Assembly: GCA_030154105.1 (NCBI GenBank)
Contig: JASKKP010000007.1
Span: forward strand, 25,339 to 89,338
DNA length: 64,000 bases
Source of the DNA: Bacillota bacterium
GTDB lineage: Bacteria; Bacillota; DTU030; DUMP01
Direction of reading: 5' to 3'
The notes under the pieces are model-generated. The model ran no database searches. It saw only the letters and a program-made list of their open reading frames with translations, and was not told the origin of the DNA. A program made the translations under genes and the position numbers. The first letter of the stretch is position 1; each line of letters starts with the position of its first letter. Below, piece by piece: positions 17,096 to 24,478 of this stretch.

Positions 17096-17911
17096 TTAGT
17101 TGGCCACCGCGGCCTTCTCTTTGGCCAGTTCGTTCACGATAATCTTCTGCGGGCACTTCTCTGCGCACCGCCCGCAGTTGGTGCACTTAGCATAGTCAAT
17201 TCGGGCCAGGTTATCCACCACGTGGATGGCATCGAATTCGCACGTTTTTTCACAGATACGGCAGGCAATGCAGCCGACCCTGCACGCCTGGCGCACCTCG
17301 CGCCCCGGAGCCTTAGAGCTACAAGCCACAAAGACCTTAGCATGCTCCGGCACTAGGGTGAGAACACCTTTGGGACAGGTTTTCACGCAGATACCACAGC
17401 CGGTGCACTTCTCCTCATCCACCACCGGAAGCCCCTCCGGTCCCATGCTGAGTGACCCGAAGGGGCAGGCACGCACACAGTTTCCGAGCCCCACGCAGCC
17501 AAAGCTACAGGCCTTGCCGCCCGAGCCGAAGGCTGCGGCGCTGCGGCAGTCATGAAGTCCTTCGTACTTGGCACGCTGCACGGCCGCGCCGCGGCCGCCA
17601 CGGCAGAGGAGATGGGCGGTCATTTTCTCTTCCGTGCCATCGGATTTAACGCCCATGATCTCGCTGATCTTAGCAGTAACTGGGGCTCCACCGACCTTAC
17701 AGGCGTTCACCGGAGCTTCACCTTTGGCGATTGCCTCAGCGAGGCCGCTACAGCCCGGAAAGCCACAGGCGCCACAGTTGGCGCCAGGTAGTACTTCATT
17801 AATTTGAACGGCCTTCGGATCCTTCTCAACGGCAAACTTACGCGCCGCGATCCCGAGGAGGACGCCGAAGAGGAGCCCGAGGCCGCCGAGGCTGACAACT
17901 GCTCCCAACAT
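17096..17911 (-). CDS. rnfB: Rnf electron transport complex subunit B
   Basis: 271 aa. A single N-terminal helix anchors the protein. The four-Cys motif NCGACGFPGCSGLAEAI (near residues 44-60) is the signature cluster site of RnfB. Three ferredoxin-type motifs follow: CVGLGNCVRACPFG, CTGCGICVKTCPKG and the pair CIACRICEKTCEF plus CTNCGRCAEKCPQ. RnfB takes electrons from reduced ferredoxin and passes them into the ion-pumping complex. It is the last gene of rnfCDEAB, 13 bp after rnfA. Confidence 0.95.
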   Translation of the reverse strand: MLGAVVSLGGLGLLFGVLLGIAARKFAVEKDPKAVQINEVLPGANCGACGFPGCSGLAEAIAKGEAPVNACKVGGAPVTAKISEIMGVKSDGTEEKMTAHLLCRGGRGAAVQRAKYEGLHDCRSAAAFGSGGKACSFGCVGLGNCVRACPFGSLSMGPEGLPVVDEEKCTGCGICVKTCPKGVLTLVPEHAKVFVACSSKAPGREVRQACRVGCIACRICEKTCEFDAIHVVDNLARIDYAKCTNCGRCAEKCPQKIIVNELAKEKAAVAN

Positions 17912-17924
17912 GAACTCTCACCCC

Positions 17925-18512
17925 TTAAAAGAGAATCCCACGGAAAAGCCCCTGGAAGCCAAAGAAGGCAATGGACATCAACCCCGTCGCGACCAGAGCT
18001 ATGGGAAAACCCTGCATGCTGGGCGGGATGTCGATGAAAGCCCAGCGCTCGCGGATCCCGGCGAAGAGAAGGATTGCAAGGGTCCAACCTAAAGCGTTGG
18101 CGGCACCGCTTACTACCGCCTGGAGAAATCCATAACCTTCCATGGCGTTAAGGAGCGCTACGCCCAAGACAGCGCAGTTGGTGGTAATGAGGGGCAGGTA
18201 GATGCCCAGGGCCTGGTACAGAACCGGGCTCACTTTCATGATTACCATTTCGACAAATTGCACCAGGGCAGCTATGACCAGGATGAAGGCCACCGTCTGC
18301 ATGTACTCCAGGTGCAAGGGCACAAGAATGAGGTTCTGGATTAGCCAAGTGACGGCAGAAGCCATGGTCATAACGAAGATAACCGCCATACCCATGCCGG
18401 TGGCCGTCTCGACTTGCTTGGACACACCAAGGAAGGGACACAAACCGAGGAAGCGGCTGAAGATGTAGTTGTTGATAAATATGCCGCCGATGATTATCGC
18501 TAGGTATTCCAT
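17925..18512 (-). CDS. rnfA: Rnf electron transport complex subunit A
   Basis: 195 aa with six membrane segments. The family hallmark IFINNYIFSRFLGLCPFLGVSK is at the N-terminus (residues 11-32), and LITTNCAVLGVALL lies in the second half. The conserved Cys pairs in RnfA and RnfE hold a membrane-embedded [2Fe-2S] cluster in characterised complexes. The Cys residues of both half-sites are present here. Gaps of 12-13 bp to rnfE and rnfB show one transcript. Confidence 0.95.
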   Translation of the reverse strand: MEYLAIIIGGIFINNYIFSRFLGLCPFLGVSKQVETATGMGMAVIFVMTMASAVTWLIQNLILVPLHLEYMQTVAFILVIAALVQFVEMVIMKVSPVLYQALGIYLPLITTNCAVLGVALLNAMEGYGFLQAVVSGAANALGWTLAILLFAGIRERWAFIDIPPSMQGFPIALVATGLMSIAFFGFQGLFRGILF

Positions 18513-18524
18513 CCTTCAACCCTC

Positions 18525-19187
18525 CTAGCCCTCAAGGCCAGCATGCGCCGCGCACGAGGAAGACTTCTGTTTTGATCGGGAAGTACGAACAGCGAGGCGC
18601 GCGGTAACGAGGTTCATCGTCCCGAGGAGGAAACCCAAACTGATAAACGCTCCTGGGGGTAGAATCATAACCGTAGCCGGTTCAAACCCCGCCGGCATGA
18701 GGCGGATGCCGAACCAGCTGCCACTGCCTAGAATCTCGCGGATGCTAGCCAGGACCATGATCGCCAGGGTGAAACCAATGCCCATTCCCACGCCGTCGGC
18801 CAGCGCCAAATGGACGGGGTTCTTGGAGGCAAAGGCCTCAGCGCGTCCTAGAATAATGCAGTTAACCACAATCAGCGGAACAAAGACACCCAAGATTTTG
18901 TGGACATCGGGTTGAACAGCCGCCAGAACCAGGTCGGCAATTGTAGTGAAGGTAGCGATGACCACAATGAAGCAAGGTATACGGATCTTGTCCGGGATGA
19001 ACTTTCTGAGCAGCGAAATCAGGGTATTGGAAGCCGTAAGCACAAAGATTACCGCTAAACCCATCCAGACGCTGTTCACTACTGCTGTGGTTACGGCCAG
19101 CACCGGGCACATGCCGATCACCAGGCGCAGGGTCGGGTTTTCCGGGATAATGCCGTTATAGAAGGTGCGAAGCATCTTCTCCATCAT
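18525..19187 (-). CDS. rnfE: Rnf electron transport complex subunit E
   Basis: About 220 aa from the ATG at 19187. A TTG 21 bases upstream overlaps the rnfD stop and is less likely. It has six membrane segments with LVIGMCPVLAVTT near the N-terminus, VPLIVVNCIILGRAEAFAS in the middle, and an extended basic tail (AVRTSRSKQKSSSCAAHA) that is unusual. RnfE is the paralogue of RnfA and together they form the central channel and [2Fe-2S] site. It directly follows rnfD. In most clostridial operons rnfG would stand between them, and it is missing here. Confidence 0.93.
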   Translation of the reverse strand: MMEKMLRTFYNGIIPENPTLRLVIGMCPVLAVTTAVVNSVWMGLAVIFVLTASNTLISLLRKFIPDKIRIPCFIVVIATFTTIADLVLAAVQPDVHKILGVFVPLIVVNCIILGRAEAFASKNPVHLALADGVGMGIGFTLAIMVLASIREILGSGSWFGIRLMPAGFEPATVMILPPGAFISLGFLLGTMNLVTARLAVRTSRSKQKSSSCAAHAGLEG

Positions 19188-19204
19188 TTCCCTGACTCCT
19201 CCTC

Positions 19205-20182
19205 TCAAGCGCGGGCGCGGGTGACGCCGTACACCCGTGGCAGCGTCCAGCGATCAAGGAAAGGCACAACTAGGTTCATCAGCAGGATGGAGTAGGAGAC
19301 ACCCTCAGGGTAACCGCCCCAAAGGCGGATAAGCACGGTAATGAAGCCGCAGCCGATGCCGAAGATGAGCCGGCCCTTAGGTGTAATCGGGGAAGTAACG
19401 TAATCAGTGGCCATGAAAAAGGCCCCCAGGATAAGTCCGCCTGCCAGAACGTGGTGTAGTGGATCGCCGGTAAACAGGCCGCCTTTGCCGCCGAAAATCC
19501 AGGTTAAGACTGCCACCGTGCCGATGAAACCGGCCGGCGTCCGCCAGTCGATGACCTTCTGCCAAATGAGGTAGGCTCCACCCACAAGGAGCGCCAGGGC
19601 CGAGGTCTCGCCCAGCACGCCGCCCACGTTGCCTATAAAAAGGTCCAGGTAAGAAGGCAGCGTTCCGGTAGCCGTTCCCTTGAGAATGGCGAGGGGTGTA
19701 GCGGCGGTAATGGAATCAAGGGGCACGGGAAATTTGCCCGTCATGTGCTGGGGCCAGGCAGCCAGCATGAACGCCCGCGCCGCCAAAGCCGGGTTGACGA
19801 AGTTCGCCCCTAAGCCGCCGAAGGTTTGTTTCACCACCGCGATGGCAAAGGCAGCGCCCACGGCCACCATCCACCAGGGGGCGTTGGCCGGCACGTTAAA
19901 AGCCAGAAGCAGGCCGGTGAGAGCTGCGCTCCCGTCGGCGATGGTGATCTCCTTCTTCAAGGCCTTCTCCACCAAAGCTTCTGTGAGCACCGCGCTGGCA
20001 ATTCCCACCAGCATAAGCACCAATGCGCGCAGGCCGAAAAAGTACACGCTTACCACCGCCGCCGGCATGAGGGCGATGATGACCTGCCACATGAGTCTAT
20101 CCACCGTCTCCACCGCCCGGATGTGCGGGGAAGACGCCACTACGAGCTTATCGAAGCCAGGCACGGCCTTTTTTTCTTCCAT
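19205..20182 (-). CDS. rnfD: Rnf electron transport complex subunit D
   Basis: 325 aa with about ten membrane segments. The stretch DSITAAT (residues 156-162) fits the ApbE flavinylation motif Dxx(S/T)xAT, so Thr162 is the likely covalent FMN acceptor. NFVNPALAARAFML is another family signature. RnfD belongs to the NqrB/RnfD family and takes part in Na+ or H+ translocation. The gene lies 13 bp after rnfC and its stop is only 17 bp from the rnfE start, so no additional subunit gene can fit between them. Confidence 0.95.
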   Translation of the reverse strand: MEEKKAVPGFDKLVVASSPHIRAVETVDRLMWQVIIALMPAAVVSVYFFGLRALVLMLVGIASAVLTEALVEKALKKEITIADGSAALTGLLLAFNVPANAPWWMVAVGAAFAIAVVKQTFGGLGANFVNPALAARAFMLAAWPQHMTGKFPVPLDSITAATPLAILKGTATGTLPSYLDLFIGNVGGVLGETSALALLVGGAYLIWQKVIDWRTPAGFIGTVAVLTWIFGGKGGLFTGDPLHHVLAGGLILGAFFMATDYVTSPITPKGRLIFGIGCGFITVLIRLWGGYPEGVSYSILLMNLVVPFLDRWTLPRVYGVTRARA

Positions 20183-20195
20183 TCCCTGCTCCCTC

Positions 20196-21506
20196 CTATT
20201 TACGGCGCCGCCGCGCCAGAACCTCAGCCTTGCCTAAGCGTAGGGCCGGCACCAGGTGCCGTTTCGACGGACAAACATAGGCACACGAACCGCACTCGAT
20301 GCAGTCCTGCACGTGGTACTCCTCGGCCAGGTCCCATATCTCTTTGCGGCAGAACTGGTCGAGGAACGTCGGGATGAGCCCGATCGGGCAGGCGTCCACG
20401 CAGCGCCCGCAGCGGATGCAGGGCCGCTCAGGCGGAATTGCCGCCTCTTCAGGAGTAAGGAGGAGAATTCCTGAAGTTCCTTTAATCACCGGCACGTCGG
20501 CCGTCGGTAAAGCAATGCCCATCATCGGCCCGCCGGAGATGATTTTGCCCACCTCTCCCTCCAGACCGCAGTAAGAGAGGAGGTCGCTCACCAGCGTCCC
20601 TATCCTTACCCGGAGGTTTTGCGGGTTTTTCACCGGTGTGCCGGTGACCGTCACCACGCGCTCAACGAGCGGCCGGCCGGTCTCAATGGCCGTGGCCAGA
20701 GCGTAAGTGGTGCCCACGTTCTGCACCAGCGCTCCGGCATCCACCGGCAGGCCGCCTGAAGGCACCTCCCGGCCGAGAATGGCCTTGATGAGCTGCTTTT
20801 CCGAGCCTTGCGGGTACTTGGTAAGGAGCGGCACAACCTCCATGTCCTTCTCGCCGGCGGCCGCTTTCTTAAGGGCGCTTATGGCTTCCGGTTTGTTGTT
20901 CTCGATGCCGATGTATCCACGCTTAGCTCCCGTGACCTTGAGCCAGGCCTTGAGCCCGAGGATGATTTTCCCCGGTTCCTCTACCATAAGGCGCTGGTCG
21001 CAGGTGAGGTAGGGCTCGCACTCGGCACCGTTGATGATGACGCTGTCGAAGCTCTTGCCCGGTGGCGGCGACACCTTCACGTGGGTGGGAAACATGGCCC
21101 CGCCCATGCCCACAAGCCCCGCCTCCCGAATGAGGGCCCTTAAACTTTCGACGCTCAGCTCCTCCAACGTGCTGCCGGCAGAATCTACCCAGGTATCCGC
21201 GCCGTCGCCTTCAATAATCACCGCCGGGGCTTCCCGGCCGGTGGGCAAAAGGCAGGTCTCGATGCCGACCACCTTACCAGATATGCTGGCGTGAACCGGG
21301 GCCGAAACAAAGGCCTTGCTCTCCCCGATCTTCTGCCCGGCCAGGACCGCATCGCCCTTGTTTACTAGGGGGTCGCACGGCGCGCCGCCCTGGGCGAGCG
21401 GAATGACCACACGCTTGGGAAGGGGCGCCGCCTGAATCGGGCTTCCGGCCGTCCGCTCCTTGGATGGGGCCGGATGCACCCCTCCCAAAAAAGTCCTGAG
21501 CTCCAT
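20196..21506 (-). CDS. rnfC: Rnf electron transport complex subunit C
   Basis: 436 aa. An N-terminal barrel-sandwich domain is followed by the NADH/FMN-binding fold typical of NuoF-like proteins (GLVGMGGAMFPTHVKVSP near 152, IINGAECEPYLTCDQRLM) and a SLBB segment. Two ferredoxin motifs, CIRCGRCVDACPIG and CIECGSCAYVCPSKR, are near the C-terminus. RnfC docks at the cytoplasmic face and exchanges electrons with NAD+. The protein lacks the long Ala-rich tail of proteobacterial RnfC. AAGGAGAAACC precedes the ATG. It is the first gene of the operon. Confidence 0.95.
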   Translation of the reverse strand: MELRTFLGGVHPAPSKERTAGSPIQAAPLPKRVVIPLAQGGAPCDPLVNKGDAVLAGQKIGESKAFVSAPVHASISGKVVGIETCLLPTGREAPAVIIEGDGADTWVDSAGSTLEELSVESLRALIREAGLVGMGGAMFPTHVKVSPPPGKSFDSVIINGAECEPYLTCDQRLMVEEPGKIILGLKAWLKVTGAKRGYIGIENNKPEAISALKKAAAGEKDMEVVPLLTKYPQGSEKQLIKAILGREVPSGGLPVDAGALVQNVGTTYALATAIETGRPLVERVVTVTGTPVKNPQNLRVRIGTLVSDLLSYCGLEGEVGKIISGGPMMGIALPTADVPVIKGTSGILLLTPEEAAIPPERPCIRCGRCVDACPIGLIPTFLDQFCRKEIWDLAEEYHVQDCIECGSCAYVCPSKRHLVPALRLGKAEVLARRRRK

Positions 21507-21657
21507 GGTTTCTCCTTCACCCCTTCAAAACAATAAAACCTTCTTTATGAACCCGCATGAACTCTCTATACTTCGCCACTTACTGCCGCAAATCCTTTTA
21601 GCGGCGCAGAAAATACGGGGCGGCCCCTCCGCACGAAAGCTCCACTTAACCTTGTCC

Positions 21658-21666
21658 ATTATAACA
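21658..21666 (-). promoter_or_regulatory. Extended -10 promoter for the rnf operon
   Basis: The minus strand reads TGTTATAAT, a perfect extended -10 element. No good -35 is present 17 bp upstream. Transcription would start near 21650 and leave an untranslated leader of about 145 nt before rnfC. I recognise no known riboswitch in that leader. The rest of the gap up to the DUF2442 stop holds the copy of the terminator repeat. Confidence 0.5.
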
Positions 21667-21793
21667 TAAAACTCGCTTCCCGTAGCGTACATCTTTCGCC
21701 CAGTTTTCGTCCATTCTGGAAGGGGGAGCCATCCGGGCGGCAGGGACGGACGGCCCCCATCCTCTCCCTTACTGCTCGGGACTTCCCCCCAGA

Positions 21794-21884
21794 ACAGCGC
21801 CCGTGCCGGGCGCACAAAAGAAGGCCCCCGCCTTGTAGGCAGGAGCCATCTTCCATTCCTTCCCAGGTGCCCGGCACCAATTAA
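21794..21884 (-). repeat. 91-bp terminator repeat, copy 1
   Basis: About 93 percent identical to the copy at 22643-22734, in the same orientation. On the minus strand it begins with TTAATT, where TAA is the stop of the DUF2442 gene, then GGTGCCGGGCACC (palindrome), a terminator hairpin, and GCGCC-rich inverted repeats. Homology between the two copies ends exactly at the stop codons. Confidence 0.85.
21815..21847 (-). terminator. Rho-independent terminator inside repeat copy 1
   Basis: In the minus-strand RNA, GGCUCCUGCCU and AGGCGGGGGCC pair over 11 bp with two G-U pairs and a 3-nt loop, followed by UUCUUUU. It ends the DUF4160-DUF2442 transcript. Confidence 0.75.
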
Positions 21885-22171
21885 GCCTGTGCCGCTTCTT
21901 CCCCGGGTAGCACGAGTGGGACGCTCCTCGTGTAAAGCACGTCCGGGTCGAGGTCGGCACCATTCGGCCAGGCGACGGTCCCTGCTTCTTCGTCAACACG
22001 CACCTGCCGAAACACTTTCGGATCCTTTAAGGGCTCAAAGACCGGGCCCTTGATAAACGGGCTGACGTCCACGATTCTGTACTCACCGTTTTCAAACTCA
22101 AGGACCAGGTAATGATCCCTGACCGGATAGGCGCTTTTTATTTCCCGCGGCATATTCTCCAACCTTACCAA
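21881..22171 (-). CDS. DUF2442 domain-containing protein
   Basis: 96 aa. The fold pattern YPVRDHYLVLEFENGEYR, VDVSPFI, PLKDPKVFRQVRVDEEAG and WPNGADLDPDVLY matches DUF2442, a small beta-rich domain commonly encoded with DUF4160. The pair has been proposed as a toxin-antitoxin-like module, but no activity is established to my knowledge. The start ATG overlaps the end of the DUF4160 gene by 7 bp, so translation is coupled. The stop codon lies at the edge of the 91-bp repeat. Confidence 0.85.
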   Translation of the reverse strand: MVRLENMPREIKSAYPVRDHYLVLEFENGEYRIVDVSPFIKGPVFEPLKDPKVFRQVRVDEEAGTVAWPNGADLDPDVLYTRSVPLVLPGEEAAQA

Positions 22172-22434
22172 GCCTCCTTAGGTGGCTTCAGTTGCAGGAG
22201 CGGCTCACCTGCCTGCGCTCGTCGCCAGTTTTCCATAAGATTCACCATTTCTTCCCTTATCCAACTTACCACAACGGCCTCCAAATGCGGCGACAGGCGG
22301 CCGGCCAACAACTCCCCATCTGGTAGCGCAATCGCCGCACTGAATCCCCGCCCTCTTAGGTGAAGATGCGGTGGTTCGTGGTCATAGAAATACATGTATA
22401 CCCTAATCGCCAGGAATTCGCATATACACGGCAT
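22165..22434 (-). CDS. DUF4160 domain-containing protein
   Basis: 89 aa. VYMYFYDHEPPHLHLRGRG near the N-terminus is the hallmark of DUF4160 (MYxxDHxPPHxH). ALPDGELLAGRLSP and WIREEMVNLMENWRRAQAG follow as in other members. The His-rich DHEPPHLH motif could bind metal or act catalytically, but function is unknown. AGGAAGGAGATACC-type sequence precedes the ATG. It forms a two-gene unit with the DUF2442 gene, inserted between the rnf and hydrogenase operons. Confidence 0.85.
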   Translation of the reverse strand: MPCICEFLAIRVYMYFYDHEPPHLHLRGRGFSAAIALPDGELLAGRLSPHLEAVVVSWIREEMVNLMENWRRAQAGEPLLQLKPPKEAW

Positions 22435-22642
22435 TGCGCTGCGGTATCTCCTTCCTCTCCCTTGGTTTCATTTTACCACCGCCGGCAAATGCGAGCAACG
22501 AGAGAGGATACATCGCCGTAGAAGATAATCGTTCGCCCGGCAACTCCTTACGAGCACCCACCTTCGGTGGGTAGCCGACCCCGCGGTGGACACCCCTGCC
22601 TTAAGCTACGGCTACTACTACCTTCACCGGTCGGGCCCAAAG

Positions 22643-22734
22643 ACAGCGCCCGTGCCGGGCGCGTAAAAGAAGGCCCCCGCCTCGTAGGCAGGAGCCATCT
22701 TCCATTTCTCCCCAGGTGCCCGGCACCTAATTAA
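22643..22734 (-). repeat. 91-bp terminator repeat, copy 2
   Basis: Second copy of the unit at 21794-21884, with about six differences. On the minus strand it starts with the TAA stop codon of hydA, then TTAGGTGCCGGGCACC, a terminator hairpin, and the inverted repeat GCGCCC-GGCAC-GGGCGC. The remaining gap to the DUF4160 gene (22435-22642) holds a small hairpin ACCCACC-TTC-GGTGGGT at 22556-22572 and nothing else I can identify. Confidence 0.85.
22664..22696 (-). terminator. Rho-independent terminator of the hydrogenase operon
   Basis: The same stem as in copy 1 (GGCUCCUGCCU with AGGCGGGGGCC, 3-nt loop) followed by UUCUUUUA on the minus strand. It lies 35 bp after the hydA stop and should end the long hydrogenase transcript. 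Confidence 0.8.
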
Positions 22735-24455
22735 AACCTGGACCTGGGGGTGTAGTGGGTATGAAGTAGTTCGTGGGCCTTCTCCGAGAGCGGAGCACCC
22801 AGGTACTCCTTGTACAGGGTTTGTACGGCCGGGTTCTCGTGGGACTTTCTGAGCGGCATGCTCGCATCCACTTCATAAATGGCTTTGATCCGGGCTGCGC
22901 GCTTCTCGCGGTCTACCGGGATGGGCTGGCCGCCGCCGCCGATGCACCCGCCGGGGCAGCACATGATCTCCACAAATTGCCAGTCGGCCTCGCCCGCCTT
23001 GATTCTATCCAGCACTTTCTTAGCATTGGCCAGACCGTGGGCCACCGCCACCTTAACGGTCTTGCCGTCCAGGTCCACCGAGGCTTCCTTCACCCCGTCG
23101 AGGCCGCGCACGGCGGTGAAGTCGAGGCTCTCTAGGGTTTTTCCGGTCACAACTTCATAAACCGTCCTGAGAGCCGCCTCCATCACGCCGCCGGTCGCTC
23201 CGAAAATGGCGCCGGCGCCCGTGGAGATGCCGAGCGGAGCGTCGTATTCTTCCTCCGGCAGGCCCTCGAAATCGATGCCGGCCTCCTTCAGCATGCGGGC
23301 CAGCTCGCGGGTGGTAAGCACGGCATCCACATCGGGAACGCCCGAGGCCGTCATCTCCGGCCGCTGCGCTTCGAACTTCTTGGCCGTGCAGGGCATGATC
23401 GACACCACGTAGACGTCCTCCGGCTTAAGGCCCATCTTTTCCGCATAGTAGGTCTTGGCCACGGCACCGAACATCTGCTGCGGGGATTTGCAGGTGGAAA
23501 CGTGCGGCAAAAGTTCAGGGTAGAAGTGCTCGCAGTACTTCACCCACCCGGGGCTGCAGGAAGTAATGAGCGGGAGCGGCCCGCCTTCCTTGAGGCGCTC
23601 GATGAGCTCGTGTCCTTCCTCCATGATAGTAAGGTCGGCGGAGAAATCCGTGTCGAAGACGCGGTCGAAACCGAGCCTTCTTAAGGCCGCCACCATCTTG
23701 CCGGTGACGATGGACCCGGGCGCCATCCCCAGGGCCTCGCCCACGGAGACGCGCGTGGCCGGCGCCGTCTGCACCACTACATGCTTCTTCGGGTCGCCCA
23801 AGGCCTTCCAGACCTCATCCACGTAGCTCTTTTCCGTGATGGCTCCGGTGGGGCAGACGGTTGAGCATTGGCCGCAGGCCACACAGGCCACCTCGGCCAG
23901 GTTGCGGTTGAAAAGCGGCAGGATTAATGTATCCCAGCCGCGGCCCACATACCCTAGGGCGTTAACGTTCTGAACCTCGCCACACATGCGCACGCAGCGG
24001 CCGCAGAGGATACATTTGTTGGGGTCGCGCACCAGGGCCGGGCTGGAGGTATCCTTCGGAACGTTCCGTTTCTCTCCCTGGTACCGCACCTCCCGCACGC
24101 CCAGGTCGTGGGCCAGGGTCTGCAGCTCGCAGTTGCCGTTCCGGTCGCAGGTCAAACACTCAAAGGGGTGATTGGCCAGGAGGAGCTCCAGAGCCGTGCG
24201 CCGCGCCTCGCGCACGAAAGGAGTGTTGGTATAGACTTCCATGCCGTTTGACGCCGGCATGACGCAGGAGGCCACCAGGCTTTTGGCCCCCTTCACCTCT
24301 ACCACGCAGAGGCGGCACGCTCCTTCAGGTCTAAGTTCCGGGTGGTAGCAGAGGGTCGGGATCTTGATCCCAGCCGCCCGCGCCGCCTCGAGAACAGTCA
24401 TCCCTTTTGCGGCTTGGACTTCCCGCCCGTCTATAGTTAGGGTGATGGTTTCCAT
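22731..24455 (-). CDS. hydA: NAD-dependent [FeFe]-hydrogenase catalytic subunit HydA
   Basis: 574 aa. Domains in order: [2Fe-2S] plant-type domain (CYHPELRPEGACRLC, near 37-51), His-Cys [4Fe-4S] site (HPFECLTCDRNGNCEL), two [4Fe-4S] motifs (CILCGRCVRMC and CVACGQCSTVCP), then the H-cluster domain. H-cluster motifs are TSCSPGWVKYCE (L1), MPCTAKKFEAQRPE (L2) and MCCPGGCIGGGGQP (L3). L1 has Ser where many monomeric enzymes have a second Cys. With HydB and HydC it forms the soluble group A3-type enzyme that couples H2 with NAD and ferredoxin by electron bifurcation. The ribosome site is AAGGAGTGTGAACC. It is the last gene of the operon. Confidence 0.94.
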   Translation of the reverse strand: METITLTIDGREVQAAKGMTVLEAARAAGIKIPTLCYHPELRPEGACRLCVVEVKGAKSLVASCVMPASNGMEVYTNTPFVREARRTALELLLANHPFECLTCDRNGNCELQTLAHDLGVREVRYQGEKRNVPKDTSSPALVRDPNKCILCGRCVRMCGEVQNVNALGYVGRGWDTLILPLFNRNLAEVACVACGQCSTVCPTGAITEKSYVDEVWKALGDPKKHVVVQTAPATRVSVGEALGMAPGSIVTGKMVAALRRLGFDRVFDTDFSADLTIMEEGHELIERLKEGGPLPLITSCSPGWVKYCEHFYPELLPHVSTCKSPQQMFGAVAKTYYAEKMGLKPEDVYVVSIMPCTAKKFEAQRPEMTASGVPDVDAVLTTRELARMLKEAGIDFEGLPEEEYDAPLGISTGAGAIFGATGGVMEAALRTVYEVVTGKTLESLDFTAVRGLDGVKEASVDLDGKTVKVAVAHGLANAKKVLDRIKAGEADWQFVEIMCCPGGCIGGGGQPIPVDREKRAARIKAIYEVDASMPLRKSHENPAVQTLYKEYLGAPLSEKAHELLHTHYTPRSRF

Positions 24456-24478
24456 GGTTCACACTCCTTCACGCTCTT

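Noticed and set aside
22556..22572. Hairpin ACCCACC-TTC-GGTGGGT as a terminator
   Set aside because: No T tract on either strand and no gene ends beside it. It is left as an unexplained small hairpin.
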